Assembly (NCBI GenBank): GCA_002798175.1
Contig: NWQL01000004.1
Span: 124,102-184,583, forward strand
Direction: 5' to 3'
DNA: 60,482 nt
From: Lysobacteraceae bacterium NML91-0213
Lineage (GTDB): Bacteria; Pseudomonadota; Gammaproteobacteria; Xanthomonadales; Xanthomonadaceae
Shown: one piece after another, positions 47,562 through 56,401 of the stretch
Numbering within the stretch: the first letter of the stretch is position 1
Layout: each line of letters opens with the position of its first letter
Translations under genes and position numbers: made by a program
Notes under the pieces: generated by a model
Seen by the model: only the letters and a program-made list of their open reading frames with translations
Databases searched by the model: none
Told to the model about the DNA's origin: nothing

Positions 47562-47691
47562 CCTGTCGCGCCTTCAGGGCCGCGATGTCACCTCCCAGGC
47601 CGTCTTCCATGGCGCGCGGATGTTCCGGCCCCTCGCCTTCCAGCGGTTGCCGGGCCCGCGACCAGTGGACGCCGGCGCGAGACGCGACCCT

Positions 47692-49053
47692 ATGGCCGAG
47701 AACGCCCGCCACGACAAGACCGCGCGCCAGCTGCGTCTGCTGTCCGACGCCCTGGACAGCGGCCGGCTGGGCCCGGTGCGACGGCTGGTCAACACGCTGG
47801 CCCCGGCCGAGATCGGCAACCTGCTGGAATCGCTGCCGCACGACAAGCGCATGGTCGTGTGGGGGCTGGTGGATGCCGAGGATGACGGCGAGGTGCTGGT
47901 GCACGTCGGCGACGAGGTGCGCGAGAGCCTGATCGCCGACATGGATCCCGACGAGCTGGTGGCCGCGGTCGAGGACCTGGACATCGACGACCTTGCCGAT
48001 CTCGTCGACGACCTGCCGGAGGCGGTCAGCGAACAGCTGCTGCGCTCGATGGACCGCGAGAACCGCGAGCGGCTGGAGCAGGCGTTGTCCTACGAGGAGG
48101 GCACCGCCGGGCGGCTGATGAACCCGGACGTGGTCACGGTGCGTGCCGACACCACCGTGGAGGTGGTGCTGCGCTTCCTGCGGCTGCGCGGCGAACTGCC
48201 CGAACACACCGACCATCTGTACGTGGTCAACCGTCGCCACCAGCTGATCGGCTGGGTGGCGCTGCAGGACCTGGTGACCTGCGAGCCGGGTACCCCGATC
48301 AACCAGCTGATCGACGATTCACTGACCTCGATCCACGTCGCCGAATCGGCGCAGGAAGTCGCGCGGCAGTTCTCGGACCACGACTGGGTGTCGGCGCCGG
48401 TGGTCGACGACGGCAACGTGCTGCTGGGCCGCATCACCATCGACGACGTGGTCGACATCATCCGCGAGCAGGCCGAGCACCAGGTGCTGGGCGCAGCCGG
48501 CCTGGACGAGGACGAGGACCTGTTCTCGCCGGTACGCCGCGCGGTGCGCGGCCGCGTGGTGTGGTTGTGCATCAACCTGCTGACCGCGTTCCTGGCGGCA
48601 TCGGTGATCGGCCAGTTCGAGGCCACCATCGAGCGCATCGTCGCGCTCGCCGTGCTGATGCCGATCGTCGCGGGCATCGGCGGCAACGCGTCGGTGCAGG
48701 TGCTTACGCTGATGGTTCGCGGTATCGCGCTGGGCCAGGTGGGCAGCAGCAACGCCGGCATCCTGCTGTGGAAGGAACTGCGCGTGGCGCTGATCAACGG
48801 CCTGCTGATCGGTGGCCTGGTGGGCCTGATCGCGCTGGCCTGGTTCCGCGACTGGGACCTGTCGCTGGTGATCGGCGCGGCGCTGGTGATCAATTTCTGC
48901 TCCGCCGCACTGGCCGGGGTGCTGGTGCCGCTGGTGATGACGCGCATGCGCATCGACCCGGCGGTGGCCGGCACGGTGGTGGTCACCGCGGTGACCGACG
49001 TCATGGGCTTCCTGAGCTTCCTGGGCCTGGCCACGCTGGTACTGCTGCGCTGA
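47692..49053 (+). CDS. mgtE: Magnesium transporter MgtE
   Basis: A 453-residue Mg2+ channel. The cytoplasmic MgtE N domain of superhelical repeats (about 25-130) is very acidic (DMDPDELVAAVEDLDIDDLADLVDDL), fitting magnesium sensing. A CBS pair follows (about 140-260), then five membrane helices with the pore signature GIGGNASVQVLTLMVRGIALG. High Mg2+ closes the channel through the N and CBS domains. The ATG at 47692 starts the known N domain; an upstream ATG at 47620 would add 24 unlikely residues. It follows the PTS genes, a conserved neighbourhood in related bacteria. Confidence 0.94.
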   Translation: MAENARHDKTARQLRLLSDALDSGRLGPVRRLVNTLAPAEIGNLLESLPHDKRMVVWGLVDAEDDGEVLVHVGDEVRESLIADMDPDELVAAVEDLDIDDLADLVDDLPEAVSEQLLRSMDRENRERLEQALSYEEGTAGRLMNPDVVTVRADTTVEVVLRFLRLRGELPEHTDHLYVVNRRHQLIGWVALQDLVTCEPGTPINQLIDDSLTSIHVAESAQEVARQFSDHDWVSAPVVDDGNVLLGRITIDDVVDIIREQAEHQVLGAAGLDEDEDLFSPVRRAVRGRVVWLCINLLTAFLAASVIGQFEATIERIVALAVLMPIVAGIGGNASVQVLTLMVRGIALGQVGSSNAGILLWKELRVALINGLLIGGLVGLIALAWFRDWDLSLVIGAALVINFCSAALAGVLVPLVMTRMRIDPAVAGTVVVTAVTDVMGFLSFLGLATLVLLR

Positions 49054-49054
49054 C

Positions 49055-49669
49055 ATGGCGGAGGCACCTGTCCTGGGCAGGGTGATCGAGTGGGACGACG
49101 CCCGCGGCTTCGGCTTCATCCGACCGCACGGCGACGAGCGCCGGCTGTTCTTCCATATCCGCGACTACCGCAGGTCCGGGCGGCGCCCGGAGATCGGCGA
49201 GTTCGTGCGCTTCCGGGCGTCGCGGCAGGCGGATGGGCGCTGGTGCGCACAGGATGTGGACCGGGTCGCGCAGCGGCGCCGTGGCGCGGTGCGCCGCGCA
49301 GTGTCGACGGATGCGCCCCGGGTCGGCTGGACCGCGGTGGGGCCGCTCGTCGCCGCTTACCTTGCACTGCTCACGTGGTCGGTCAGCGCAGGCCGCCTGC
49401 CGGTTGCGGCCGCGGCCTGCGTTCCGGTGCTGTCGCTGCTCACCTGGCTGGTCTATGCGGCCGACAAGCGGGCCGCGCGGGAGCGGCGGCGGCGCGTGCC
49501 GGAGGCCCATCTGCATGCCCTCGAGCTTGCCGGCGGCTGGCCCGGTGCCCTGCTCGCCCAGCGCGTGCTGCACCACAAGAGCCGCAAGCGCTCCTACCAG
49601 GTGGTGTTCTGGATCGTGGTGGCCTTGAACGTCGCCGCCGTGGTGGCCTGGCCGGAGCTTGCGGGCTGA
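49055..49669 (+). CDS. Cold-shock domain / DUF1294 fusion membrane protein
   Basis: A 204-residue protein. The N-terminal cold-shock-like domain (about 6-70) reads GRVIEWDDARGFGFIRPHGDERRLFFHI, with the RNP1-type GFGFI nucleic-acid-binding motif. Two membrane segments follow (VGPLVAAYLALLTWSV and VAAAACVPVLSLLTWLVYA). Then comes DUF1294: AADKRAARERRRRVPEAHLHALELAGGWPGALLAQRVLHHKSRKRSYQ, which ends in a last membrane helix. The domain pair tethers a possible RNA-binding domain to the membrane; function is unknown. It starts one base after the mgtE stop codon, so the two are co-expressed. Confidence 0.9.
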   Translation: MAEAPVLGRVIEWDDARGFGFIRPHGDERRLFFHIRDYRRSGRRPEIGEFVRFRASRQADGRWCAQDVDRVAQRRRGAVRRAVSTDAPRVGWTAVGPLVAAYLALLTWSVSAGRLPVAAAACVPVLSLLTWLVYAADKRAARERRRRVPEAHLHALELAGGWPGALLAQRVLHHKSRKRSYQVVFWIVVALNVAAVVAWPELAG

Positions 49670-49757
49670 GGTCCCGCCGCCGGTCGTCGCGGCCTTCCGC
49701 CTCGATCGCCCGTCGCGGGCCGCGGGCCGCGGGCCGCGGCGAAACCTTCGTCCGGCG

Positions 49758-51140
49758 TCAGGCCTGTCGCGCGCGACGCCGGCGCATGACGGCACTGGCG
49801 ACCGCGATCGTCGCGGTCAGCGCCGCCATCGACAGGAACTGCACGCGCGTGTCCGGCGACGCGACCAGCAGGGCGAAGATGACCGCCAGGATCGCCAGTG
49901 CGCCCAGCGTCGGCCACGGGAAGCCACGCATGCGGTAGGCCAGTGCGACGCCCGCACGATCGGCGCGACGACGCAGGATCAGCTGCGACACCAGCGCGAT
50001 CGTCCACACCAGCAGGCAGGTGGCGCCGACGATATTGAGCAGCATCGGCAACACGCGCTGCGGATACAGCAGCTCGAGCGCGGCGGCGGCGAATCCGAAG
50101 GCCACGCTGGCCAGCACCGCGGCAACCGGCACCATGCGGCGGTCGCTGCGCCCGAGCAGCGCCGGCGCCTCGCCACGCCGTGCCAGCGACCAGATCATCC
50201 GCGAGGCACCGTAGAGATTGGCGTTGAGCGCCGACAGCAATGCAATCACCGCGACCAGGGTGATGGCGGTGGCCGCGCCGGGAATGCGCGCGATCTCCAG
50301 CACCGCCGCGAACGGCGATGCCAGCGCCGGGCTGTTCCACGGCACCACGGCGACGATCACCGCGATCGAGCCGAGATAGAACACCAGGATGCGCCAGGCA
50401 ACGGTGCGGATCGCGCGGGCCAGGCTGCGCGCCGGGTCCGCGGTCTCGGCCGCGGCGATGGCGACGATCTCGGTGCCACCGAACGCGAACACCACCACCA
50501 GCAGCGCCGCCCCGATGCCCATCAGTCCGTTGGGCGCGAAACCGCCATGCGCGGTGAAGTTGGCGACCCCCGGCGAGGCCACGTCCGGCAGCCAGCCCAT
50601 CACCAGCGCGACGCCGATCGCGATGAAGGCGAGGATCGCGATCACCTTGAGGATCGCGAACCAGAACTCGAACTCGCCGAAGTTGCGTACGCCCAGCAGG
50701 TTGATCGCGGTGAACACGGCCATGAAGGCGAGGGTCATGCCGGGCACGGGCAGGCCGGGCCAGATCGTGGCCAGCAGGCCGGCGGCGCCGACCGCTTCCG
50801 CCGCAACCACCACCCCCACCTGCAGCCACCACAGCCAGCCGACGGTCGCGCCGGCCGTGGCACCCATCGCATCCTCGGCATAGACCGAGAACGCGCCGCT
50901 GGCGGGTTTGGCCGCGGCCATTTCCCCGAGTGCATGCATCACCACGATCACCAGCGCCCCGGCAATCAGGTACGACAGCAGCACGGCCGGACCGGCCACC
51001 TGGATGCCGACCCCGGAACCCAGGAACAGGCCGGCGCCGATGGCACTGCCGAGGCCCATCATCACCAGCTGGCGGGGCTTGAGCGCATGTGCCGGCGCGG
51101 TGGCGGCACGGGCGGGGATCGAGGTTGCGGAAACGGGCAT
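49758..51140 (-). CDS. APC-family amino acid permease
   Basis: A 460-residue transporter with about twelve membrane helices. The conserved first helix GLGSAIGAGLFLGSGVGIQVAGP and the loop MHALGEMAAAKPASGAFSVYAEDAMG are typical of the amino acid transporter (AAT/GabP/ProY) branch. FAFGGTEIVAIAAAETADP lies in the substrate-related sixth helix. The substrate cannot be assigned. The ATG at 51140 is taken; a GTG at 51167 is possible. It is convergent with the cold-shock/DUF1294 gene and 117 bases downstream of pyrB, probably a separate unit. Confidence 0.9.
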   Translation of the reverse strand: MPVSATSIPARAATAPAHALKPRQLVMMGLGSAIGAGLFLGSGVGIQVAGPAVLLSYLIAGALVIVVMHALGEMAAAKPASGAFSVYAEDAMGATAGATVGWLWWLQVGVVVAAEAVGAAGLLATIWPGLPVPGMTLAFMAVFTAINLLGVRNFGEFEFWFAILKVIAILAFIAIGVALVMGWLPDVASPGVANFTAHGGFAPNGLMGIGAALLVVVFAFGGTEIVAIAAAETADPARSLARAIRTVAWRILVFYLGSIAVIVAVVPWNSPALASPFAAVLEIARIPGAATAITLVAVIALLSALNANLYGASRMIWSLARRGEAPALLGRSDRRMVPVAAVLASVAFGFAAAALELLYPQRVLPMLLNIVGATCLLVWTIALVSQLILRRRADRAGVALAYRMRGFPWPTLGALAILAVIFALLVASPDTRVQFLSMAALTATIAVASAVMRRRRARQA

Positions 51141-51257
51141 CACGGGCGCCAATGGACGGTTGCGCACGATACCCCGCCCACCGCGTCCTGCGGCGCCCGT
51201 CGCCGCGCCGAATCATCCCGTCATCGGGGTCAATCCCGCCGGCGCGCGCGGCGCGAC

Positions 51258-52202
51258 TCAGGCCAGCAGCGCTTCCAGGACCGCCGCGCGTACCGCCACC
51301 CCGTTGGCGACCTGGCGCAGGATCAGCGACTGCGGGCCGTCGGCCACCGCGTCGTCGATCTCCACGCCACGGTTCATCGGCCCGGGATGCAACACCACGG
51401 CATCGGCACGGGCGCGACGAAGGCGCGACGCAGTGAGGCCGTAGTCACGGTGGTAGCCCTCCAGCGACGGCACCAGGCCCTCCTCCATGCGCTCGCGCTG
51501 CAGGCGCAGCATCATCACCGCATCGACGCCCTCGAGCGCCGCGTCGAGGTCGTCGAACACCACGCAACCCTCGAGGGTCGTGTCCCGGGGCAACAGCGCC
51601 GCCGGTGCGCACACGCGGATCTCGCCGGCACCCAGCGTACGCAATGCGTGCAGGTCGGAACGCGCCACGCGCGAATGGCGGATGTCGCCGACGATCACCA
51701 CCTTCAGCGCGGAGAGATCGCAACCCTTCGCCTGGCGCAGGGTGAGCATGTCGAGCAGGCCCTGGGTGGGGTGCGCACTGCGGCCATCACCGGCGTTGAC
51801 CAGTGCGGTGCCCGGACCCGCAGCCGCCGCAAGCGCCGCCACCGCGCCGTCAGCGGCGTGCCGCACCACGAAGCCGCGCACGCCCATCGCCTCGATGTTG
51901 CGCAGGGTGTCGAGGGCGGTTTCGCCCTTGGTCGTCGACGAGGTGGACGCGTCGAAGGCGAGCACGTCGGCACCAAGCCGCTGCGCGGCGCGCTGGAAAC
52001 TCATGCGCGTGCGCGTCGACGGCTCGAAGAACAGCGTGCACACGGCCTGCCCGGCCAGCGGCGCGCCGGCGATCCCGCCGTCGACGATGGCCTGGGCACG
52101 GTCGAGCAGGGCCTCCAGCGCAGTGCGCGGCAGGCCGTCGAGGGTCAGCAGGTGGCGCAGGCGGCCATCGGGAGCGAGCTGTTGGTTCATGGGGTCCATC
52201 AT
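51258..52202 (-). CDS. pyrB: Aspartate carbamoyltransferase catalytic subunit PyrB
   Basis: A 314-residue enzyme making carbamoyl-aspartate in pyrimidine synthesis. Carbamoyl-phosphate motifs FFEPSTRTRMSFQ, DGRSAHPTQGLLD and HPGPMNRGVEI are intact. No pyrI follows. In bacteria with this arrangement PyrB often assembles with a PyrC-like protein; none is next to it here. Three ATGs, at 52202, 52199 and 52190, compete as start; none has a good ribosome binding site, so the start is uncertain by up to four residues. It lies 32 bases after ruvX in a yqgE-ruvX-pyrB operon. Confidence 0.94.
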   Translation of the reverse strand: MMDPMNQQLAPDGRLRHLLTLDGLPRTALEALLDRAQAIVDGGIAGAPLAGQAVCTLFFEPSTRTRMSFQRAAQRLGADVLAFDASTSSTTKGETALDTLRNIEAMGVRGFVVRHAADGAVAALAAAAGPGTALVNAGDGRSAHPTQGLLDMLTLRQAKGCDLSALKVVIVGDIRHSRVARSDLHALRTLGAGEIRVCAPAALLPRDTTLEGCVVFDDLDAALEGVDAVMMLRLQRERMEEGLVPSLEGYHRDYGLTASRLRRARADAVVLHPGPMNRGVEIDDAVADGPQSLILRQVANGVAVRAAVLEALLA

Positions 52203-52234
52203 CGTGGCGGCGGCGGTGCGCCGACGCGCGTCGT

Positions 52235-52699
52235 TCAGTCGTGGGGCAGCGGCACTGCATCGTCGGGCGCGGCCAGCCAGCGCTCGAGGATGACCGCCGC
52301 CGCCATCGCGTCGAGTGCGGCGGCATCGCGACGCCGGCGCCGGCCTTCGGCGCGCTGCACGGCAAAGCGCTGCGCCGCTTCGACCGAGCTGGAACGCTCG
52401 TCCATCAGCAGCACCGGCAGGCGGTAGCGTGCGCGCAGTTCGCGTGCGAAACGGTGGGCACGACGGCGGATGGGCTGGTCGCCGCCGTCAAGGGTCATCG
52501 GATCGCCGACGATGATGCCGTCGGGTTTCCACTCCTGGCGCAGGCGGTCGATGGCGTGCCAGTCGGGCTGGCCGTCGTGGACATCGATGACCGCCAGCGC
52601 ACGCGCGCCGTGGCCGAAACGGCTGCCGACCGCAATGCCGATCCGCCGCGCCCCGACATCGAAACCGAACACGGTGCCGTCGGCGCGGATGGTCGACAT
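52235..52699 (-). CDS. ruvX: Putative Holliday junction resolvase RuvX (YqgF)
   Basis: A 154-residue RNase H-fold protein. FGFDVGARRIGIAVG is the first metal-binding strand, IIVGDPMTLDGG is the conserved middle, and MDERSSSVEAAQRF with the final DAAALDAMAAAVILE complete the active-site acidic residues. YqgF is essential in E. coli and has been linked to 16S rRNA processing and junction resolution. The start overlaps the yqgE stop by one base (TGATG). Confidence 0.94.
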   Translation of the reverse strand: MSTIRADGTVFGFDVGARRIGIAVGSRFGHGARALAVIDVHDGQPDWHAIDRLRQEWKPDGIIVGDPMTLDGGDQPIRRRAHRFARELRARYRLPVLLMDERSSSVEAAQRFAVQRAEGRRRRRDAAALDAMAAAVILERWLAAPDDAVPLPHD

Positions 52700-53265
52700 C
52701 AGGCGTGGCCCGAATAGTCCGCGACGCGCTGCAGGTCAACGCCGATGCGCGCGGCCGCGGCGTTCCAGCGTGCCTCCAGCGGCACCGCGAACAGCAGCTC
52801 GCCATCGGCGGGCACGGTCAGCCAGGTGTTCTCGGTGAGCTCGGATTCCAGCTGCCCCGCCCCCCAGCCGGCACAGCCCAGCGCCACCACCACGCGCTCG
52901 GGGCCATCGCCACGCGCCATCGCCTCGAGCACGTCGCGAGAGGTGGTCACGTGCAGGTCGTCGCCGATGCGCAGGGTGGAATCCCAGCGGCGGCTGCCGT
53001 CGTGCACGACGAAGCCGCGCTCGGGATGCACGGGCCCGCCGGCCAGCACCGGCTGCGCGCGCAGCAGCTCGTCGCCGGTGCTGATGTCCATCTGCTCGAA
53101 GACATCGCCCAGGGTGTACTCGGACACGCGGTTGACGATCACGCCCATGGCGCCGTCGTCGTCGTGCTGGCAGATCAGCGCGACCGCGCGCGCGAAGTTG
53201 GGATCCGACAGCGCCGGCAGCGCGATCAGCAACTGGCCGGCAAGCGGCGTGGGCTCGGTCTGCAT
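52699..53265 (-). CDS. YqgE/AlgH family protein
   Basis: A 188-residue UPF0301 protein: [39 protein letters not shown] is the family opening, then [18 protein letters not shown] and [17 protein letters not shown]. AlgH was once thought to regulate alginate; its biochemical role is not established. It heads yqgE-ruvX-pyrB. TAGAAT lies exactly six bases before the ATG on its strand, and no ribosome binding site is present, so its mRNA is probably leaderless. Confidence 0.93.
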   Translation of the reverse strand: MQTEPTPLAGQLLIALPALSDPNFARAVALICQHDDDGAMGVIVNRVSEYTLGDVFEQMDISTGDELLRAQPVLAGGPVHPERGFVVHDGSRRWDSTLRIGDDLHVTTSRDVLEAMARGDGPERVVVALGCAGWGAGQLESELTENTWLTVPADGELLFAVPLEARWNAAAARIGVDLQRVADYSGHA

Positions 53266-53271
53266 GCGCGC

Positions 53272-53277
53272 ATTCTA
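53272..53277 (-). promoter_or_regulatory. -10 hexamer TAGAAT six bases before the yqgE ATG
   Basis: On the minus strand TAGAAT, GCGCGC, ATG. Transcription from this hexamer would start at the ATG. This is the clearest leaderless case in the window. Confidence 0.5.
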
Positions 53278-53354
53278 GGCCGAGGCGACGTGCAGGTGGC
53301 AGCCCCGGCACCGCCACACGGGGCCCGTCGAGCACTCCGGTGGAAGCGGAAGCG

Positions 53355-53813
53355 TCACCCCAGCCCGAACTGGAGTTCCTCGGGCGTGGCCAGCCGCACG
53401 TCCACCACTTCGACCTCGGCCACGAACGGTCGCCCGGCAAGGGGATGGTTGCCATCGACATGGACGCAGTCGGCCTCGACCGCTGTCACCACGACGTCGA
53501 GCGGGCCGCGTGCGGTCTGCGCCTGCAGCTTCTGCCCGACCACAGGCTCCGCACGCACGTCGAGGACCTCACGGGGCACGCTCTGCACCAGCGCCTCGTG
53601 GCGTGGACCGAAGCCCTGTTCCGGGGGCACGGTCACGGTGAACCGCTCGCCCGCGGCGCGCCCCTCCAGCGCCTGCTCCAGCCCGGGCGCAATGCTGTTG
53701 GTGCCATGCAGATAGACCAGTGGCGTGTGGCCGTGGGTGCTGGTGATCTCCGCCCCCTGCTCGTCGCGCAGCGTGAAATGGACGGTGCCGACCCTGCGGT
53801 TCGCGATCTCCAT
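53355..53813 (-). CDS. SlyD-like FKBP-type peptidyl-prolyl isomerase
   Basis: A 152-residue FKBP with an insert-in-flap domain. VGTVHFTLRDEQGAEI starts the FKBP fold, followed by PLVYLHGTNSIAPGLEQALEGRAAGERFTVTVPPEQGFGPR, the flap insert DVRAEPVVGQKLQAQ, and HVDGNHPLAGRPFVAEVEVVDVR, the usual end of SlyD/FkpB proteins. It lacks the His-rich metal-binding tail of SlyD. GGAG lies six bases before the ATG at 53813, which decides the start. It acts as a folding helper in the cytoplasm. Confidence 0.93.
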   Translation of the reverse strand: MEIANRRVGTVHFTLRDEQGAEITSTHGHTPLVYLHGTNSIAPGLEQALEGRAAGERFTVTVPPEQGFGPRHEALVQSVPREVLDVRAEPVVGQKLQAQTARGPLDVVVTAVEADCVHVDGNHPLAGRPFVAEVEVVDVRLATPEELQFGLG

Positions 53814-53975
53814 GCGTGCTCCATCGAAAAACGGGTGGCCGATCTTTGCGCGCGGGGCGTGGTGGTGCAAGCGCGGAGCAGCGTCTTCGTAACGGACATC
53901 GATGGGCAATTACTCCATGACCGACCTGCGGCCGGCATTGGCGTGTGCGCCGGTGGGCTGTCCGGGCCTGATTGG

Positions 53976-54050
53976 GCTGCCCGTCGCACACCGCGGGGGG
54001 ATCGCCGGGCTTCGGCGGGTTACTCCGGCTCGAGTCGCGCTGCCCGTCGC
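53976..54050 (+). repeat. Direct 12-base repeat GCTGCCCGTCGC
   Basis: Copies at 53976-53987 and 54039-54050, each followed by a C-A-rich segment and a run of G. The second copy overlaps the left arm of the long inverted repeat. Confidence 0.6.
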
Positions 54051-54159
54051 GCGCACCGGGGGGTGTGCTCCCCCGGCCGGAGTCCGCATCCAGCTACCAC
54101 GGCCGGCCGCCGGCCATCCTTGGCCGGCTGGGACCACACCCCCCGGTGCACGCGACGGG
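54043..54159. repeat. Long imperfect inverted repeat
   Basis: The arms at 54043-54067 and 54135-54159 are complementary at 24 of 25 positions. Pairing continues inward with gaps (CTCCC with GGGAC, CCGGCC with GGCCGG). The centre contains further palindromes built of GGCCGG. The RNA would form a long stem. It resembles extragenic repeats or an end of a small mobile element. Confidence 0.7.
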
Positions 54160-54280
54160 CTCCAGGCGTTCATCGGCTTCGTGGAGATCAGGAACCATCC
54201 GCTGGAGAGGCGCAGGTGTGGCCCCGGCGGAGCTGGCCCGACTGCGAACCGGATCGTGATACCAGCCTTGGCCGCGATCA

Positions 54281-54310
54281 GCGGGGGATCGCGCGCAAGC
54301 GCGCTCCCAC
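54281..54310. repeat. REP-like palindromic element
   Basis: A GCGCGC-AA-GCGCGC hairpin followed by TCCCAC, that is GTGGGAGCGCGC on the other strand. GTGGGAGC-headed hairpins are a common form of repetitive extragenic palindrome in Pseudomonas and xanthomonads. A second GTGGGAGC lies near 54399 in the same interval. Confidence 0.5.
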
Positions 54311-54579
54311 GCACTTCGTGCCGACGCGACGACAGCCCGGAGCCCGCCGCGGACGCAGGGGGGATGTCCAGAGCCGACATGGACGGCCGGCGGCCGGATG
54401 TGGGAGCAGGACGCGGAGATATCCGGCTGGGCATCCCCCTGCGGCCGTGGCGGGCCCCCGGGACTCCCCGCGAGCTCACTTCGCGCGATCTCCTTGCATC
54501 AGGAAGCAGGCATGTTTCCGTCGGAAACCGGAATCTCCTCATGCGGCCCCCCGGCAAACGCCCGGACGCCCCGCCGGAT

Positions 54580-54607
54580 ACGACAACGCCGGGCAGATGC
54601 CCGGCGT
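54580..54607 (-). terminator. Hairpin terminator of the superoxide dismutase gene
   Basis: ACGCCGGGC and GCCCGGCGT (54586-54594 and 54599-54607) pair perfectly round a four-base loop, with further CGAC/GTCG pairing outside. It lies 27 bases after the stop of the minus-strand gene. Confidence 0.65.
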
Positions 54608-54633
54608 CGTGAGGCTCAGTGCTGCGCGGCGAA

Positions 54634-55254
54634 TCAGCGACGCGCGGCCTGGTAACGGCGCTCGACCTCTTCCCAGTTGATGATGTTGAAGAACGCCGAG
54701 ATGTAGTCCGGACGGCGGTTCTGGTACTTCAGGTAATAGGCGTGTTCCCACACGTCCAGGCCGAGGATCGGCGTGTTGCCGGACCCGATGCCCTTCATCA
54801 GCGGATTGTCCTGGTTGGCGGAATCCTCGATCGCGAGCTTGCCGCTGCCGTCCACCGTCAGCCACGCCCAGCCGCTGCCGAACCGTCCCTTGGCCGCCGT
54901 GGCGAAGTCCTCCTTGAACTTCTCCAGGCCACCGAGATCGCTCTCGATGCGCTTGGCGACTTCGCCCGTGGGCTGGCCACCCTGCGGCGACAGCACGGTC
55001 CAGAACAGCGAATGGTTGGCATGGCCACCACCGTTGTTGCGCACCGCCTTGCGCATCTTCTCCGGGAGCGCGTCGATATCGGCGATCAGCTGCTCGACAG
55101 GCGTGTCGGCGTGCTCGCTGCCCTCGATTGCGGCATTGAGGTTGGTGACGTAGGTCTGGTGGTGCTTGGTGTGGTGGATCTCCATCGTCTGGCGATCGAA
55201 ATGCGGCTCGAGCGCGTCGTAGGCATACGGGAGATCGGGAAGGGTATGGGCCAT
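54634..55254 (-). CDS. sodA: Superoxide dismutase, manganese type
   Basis: A 206-residue Fe/Mn superoxide dismutase. Metal ligands are His27, His81 in HANHSLFW, Asp167 and His171 in DVWEHAYY. Gly residues before the second His (GGGHANH) and Gln148 in ANQDNPL are the arrangement of manganese enzymes; iron enzymes carry the glutamine near the second His instead. It converts superoxide in the cytoplasm. The ATG at 55254 gives the usual N-terminus; an upstream start would add 12 residues. Single gene with its own terminator; upstream regulatory elements are not clear. Confidence 0.93.
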   Translation of the reverse strand: MAHTLPDLPYAYDALEPHFDRQTMEIHHTKHHQTYVTNLNAAIEGSEHADTPVEQLIADIDALPEKMRKAVRNNGGGHANHSLFWTVLSPQGGQPTGEVAKRIESDLGGLEKFKEDFATAAKGRFGSGWAWLTVDGSGKLAIEDSANQDNPLMKGIGSGNTPILGLDVWEHAYYLKYQNRRPDYISAFFNIINWEEVERRYQAARR

Positions 55255-55420
55255 ATCGTGATTCCAGCCTTGTCTGAACAGGGCAAACATTGTGCCGCGC
55301 CATGGGTAAAAAAGGGGTCAACCACCCGTTGGACGCGCCACGCCCGCACCTGTGGCAGCCGACTTCACGAGCACTGTCCAAGCCGGCAACGATGCTCTGC
55401 AACCGTCCCCCGCCGACCCC

Positions 55421-56389
55421 ATGGCCCACCGCATGAGCGTCGCCGCCAATCACGGAAACGTCCGCATCGGCATCTCCGGCTGGCGCTACACGCCGTGGCG
55501 CGGTGTGTTCTATCCGCCCGGCCTCGCGCAACGACGCGAACTGGAATTCGCCTCGCGCACCTTCCCGACCATCGAGATCAACGGCAGCTTCTATTCGCTG
55601 CAGCACCCGGACAGCTACCAGCGCTGGCATGACGGGACGCCCGACGATTTCGTGTTCGCGGTCAAGGGCCACCGTTTCATCACCCACCACCTGCGCCTGC
55701 GCGACCCGCTTGTCCCGGTGGCCAACTTCCTGTCCTCCGGGCTGCTGCGGCTGGGGCCGAAGCTCGGGCCGATCCTGTGGCAGCTGCCGCCGAATTTCCT
55801 CTATGACCAACAGCGTCTGCGCGATTTCCTCGCGGTGCTTCCGCACGATACCGACCAGGCCGTTGCACTGGCCCGCCAGTGCGAGACCTCGCGCATGCAG
55901 GGGCGCTGCGCGCTCGACACCGACGCACGACGACCGCTGCGCCATGCGCTGGAAGTCCGCCACCAGAGCTTCAACAATCCCGGCTTCATCGACCTGCTGC
56001 GCGAGTACGGCGTGGCCCTGGTGGTTGCCGACACCGCGGGGCGCTGGCCGCTGCTGGAAGACCTGACCGCCGATTTCGTCTATCTGCGCCTGCATGGCGA
56101 CGAGGAGCTGTACGCCAGCGGCTACAGCGATGCGGCGCTCGACGACTGGTCACGCCGGATCGCGGCATGGACGCGAGGGGCCGAACCGCGCGGCGCTCGC
56201 CGGGCCGGCGGCCCGGCACCCACGCGGATGCCACGCGACGTCTACTGCTATTTCGACAACGACATCAAGACCCACGCGCCCTACGACGCGCAGGAACTCG
56301 CGCGTCGCGTGGCCCTGCGCACGGGCCCGTCCGCGGTGGTGGCACCGGAGGGGCCGGCACTCGCGTCGCGACACCCGCCCCCGGCATGA
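55421..56389 (+). CDS. DUF72 (YecE-like) family protein
   Basis: A 322-residue TIM-barrel DUF72 protein. NVRIGISGWRYTPWRGVFYPPGL is the family opening; FPTIEINGSFYSLQ, FVFAVKGHRFITH, LGPILWQLPPNF, ALEVRHQSF, VYLRLHGDEELY and DVYCYFDNDIKTHAPYDA follow. The fold resembles xylose isomerase-type enzymes, but no reaction has been assigned. The start could be 55421 or 55433; a GTG at 55352 would add 23 unlikely residues. No ribosome binding site is clear. It is divergent from the dismutase gene and convergent with pilU (12 bases between stops). Confidence 0.88.
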   Translation: MAHRMSVAANHGNVRIGISGWRYTPWRGVFYPPGLAQRRELEFASRTFPTIEINGSFYSLQHPDSYQRWHDGTPDDFVFAVKGHRFITHHLRLRDPLVPVANFLSSGLLRLGPKLGPILWQLPPNFLYDQQRLRDFLAVLPHDTDQAVALARQCETSRMQGRCALDTDARRPLRHALEVRHQSFNNPGFIDLLREYGVALVVADTAGRWPLLEDLTADFVYLRLHGDEELYASGYSDAALDDWSRRIAAWTRGAEPRGARRAGGPAPTRMPRDVYCYFDNDIKTHAPYDAQELARRVALRTGPSAVVAPEGPALASRHPPPA

Positions 56390-56401
56390 CCGTGTCCGCG
56401 G

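Larger units (their letters stand above)
53814..54633. other. Gene-free interval with repeats
   Basis: About 820 bases with no convincing gene, the only long gap in the window. It contains a large imperfect inverted repeat, a direct 12-mer, a REP-like palindrome, runs of G and C, and at its end the superoxide dismutase terminator. A 236-codon open frame crosses it but has no ribosome binding site and a translated product made of repeat sequence. It may hold the remains of a mobile or extragenic repeat element, or a structured RNA. Confidence 0.6.

Noticed and set aside
47480..47691. Known magnesium riboswitch ahead of mgtE
   Set aside because: The known M-box conserved cores are not visible, and the region is too short and GC-rich for a confident match.
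53902..54612. A 236-codon open frame in the repeat-rich interval
   Set aside because: No ribosome binding site, a product of Arg/Pro/Gly repeats, and it runs through inverted repeats and a terminator.
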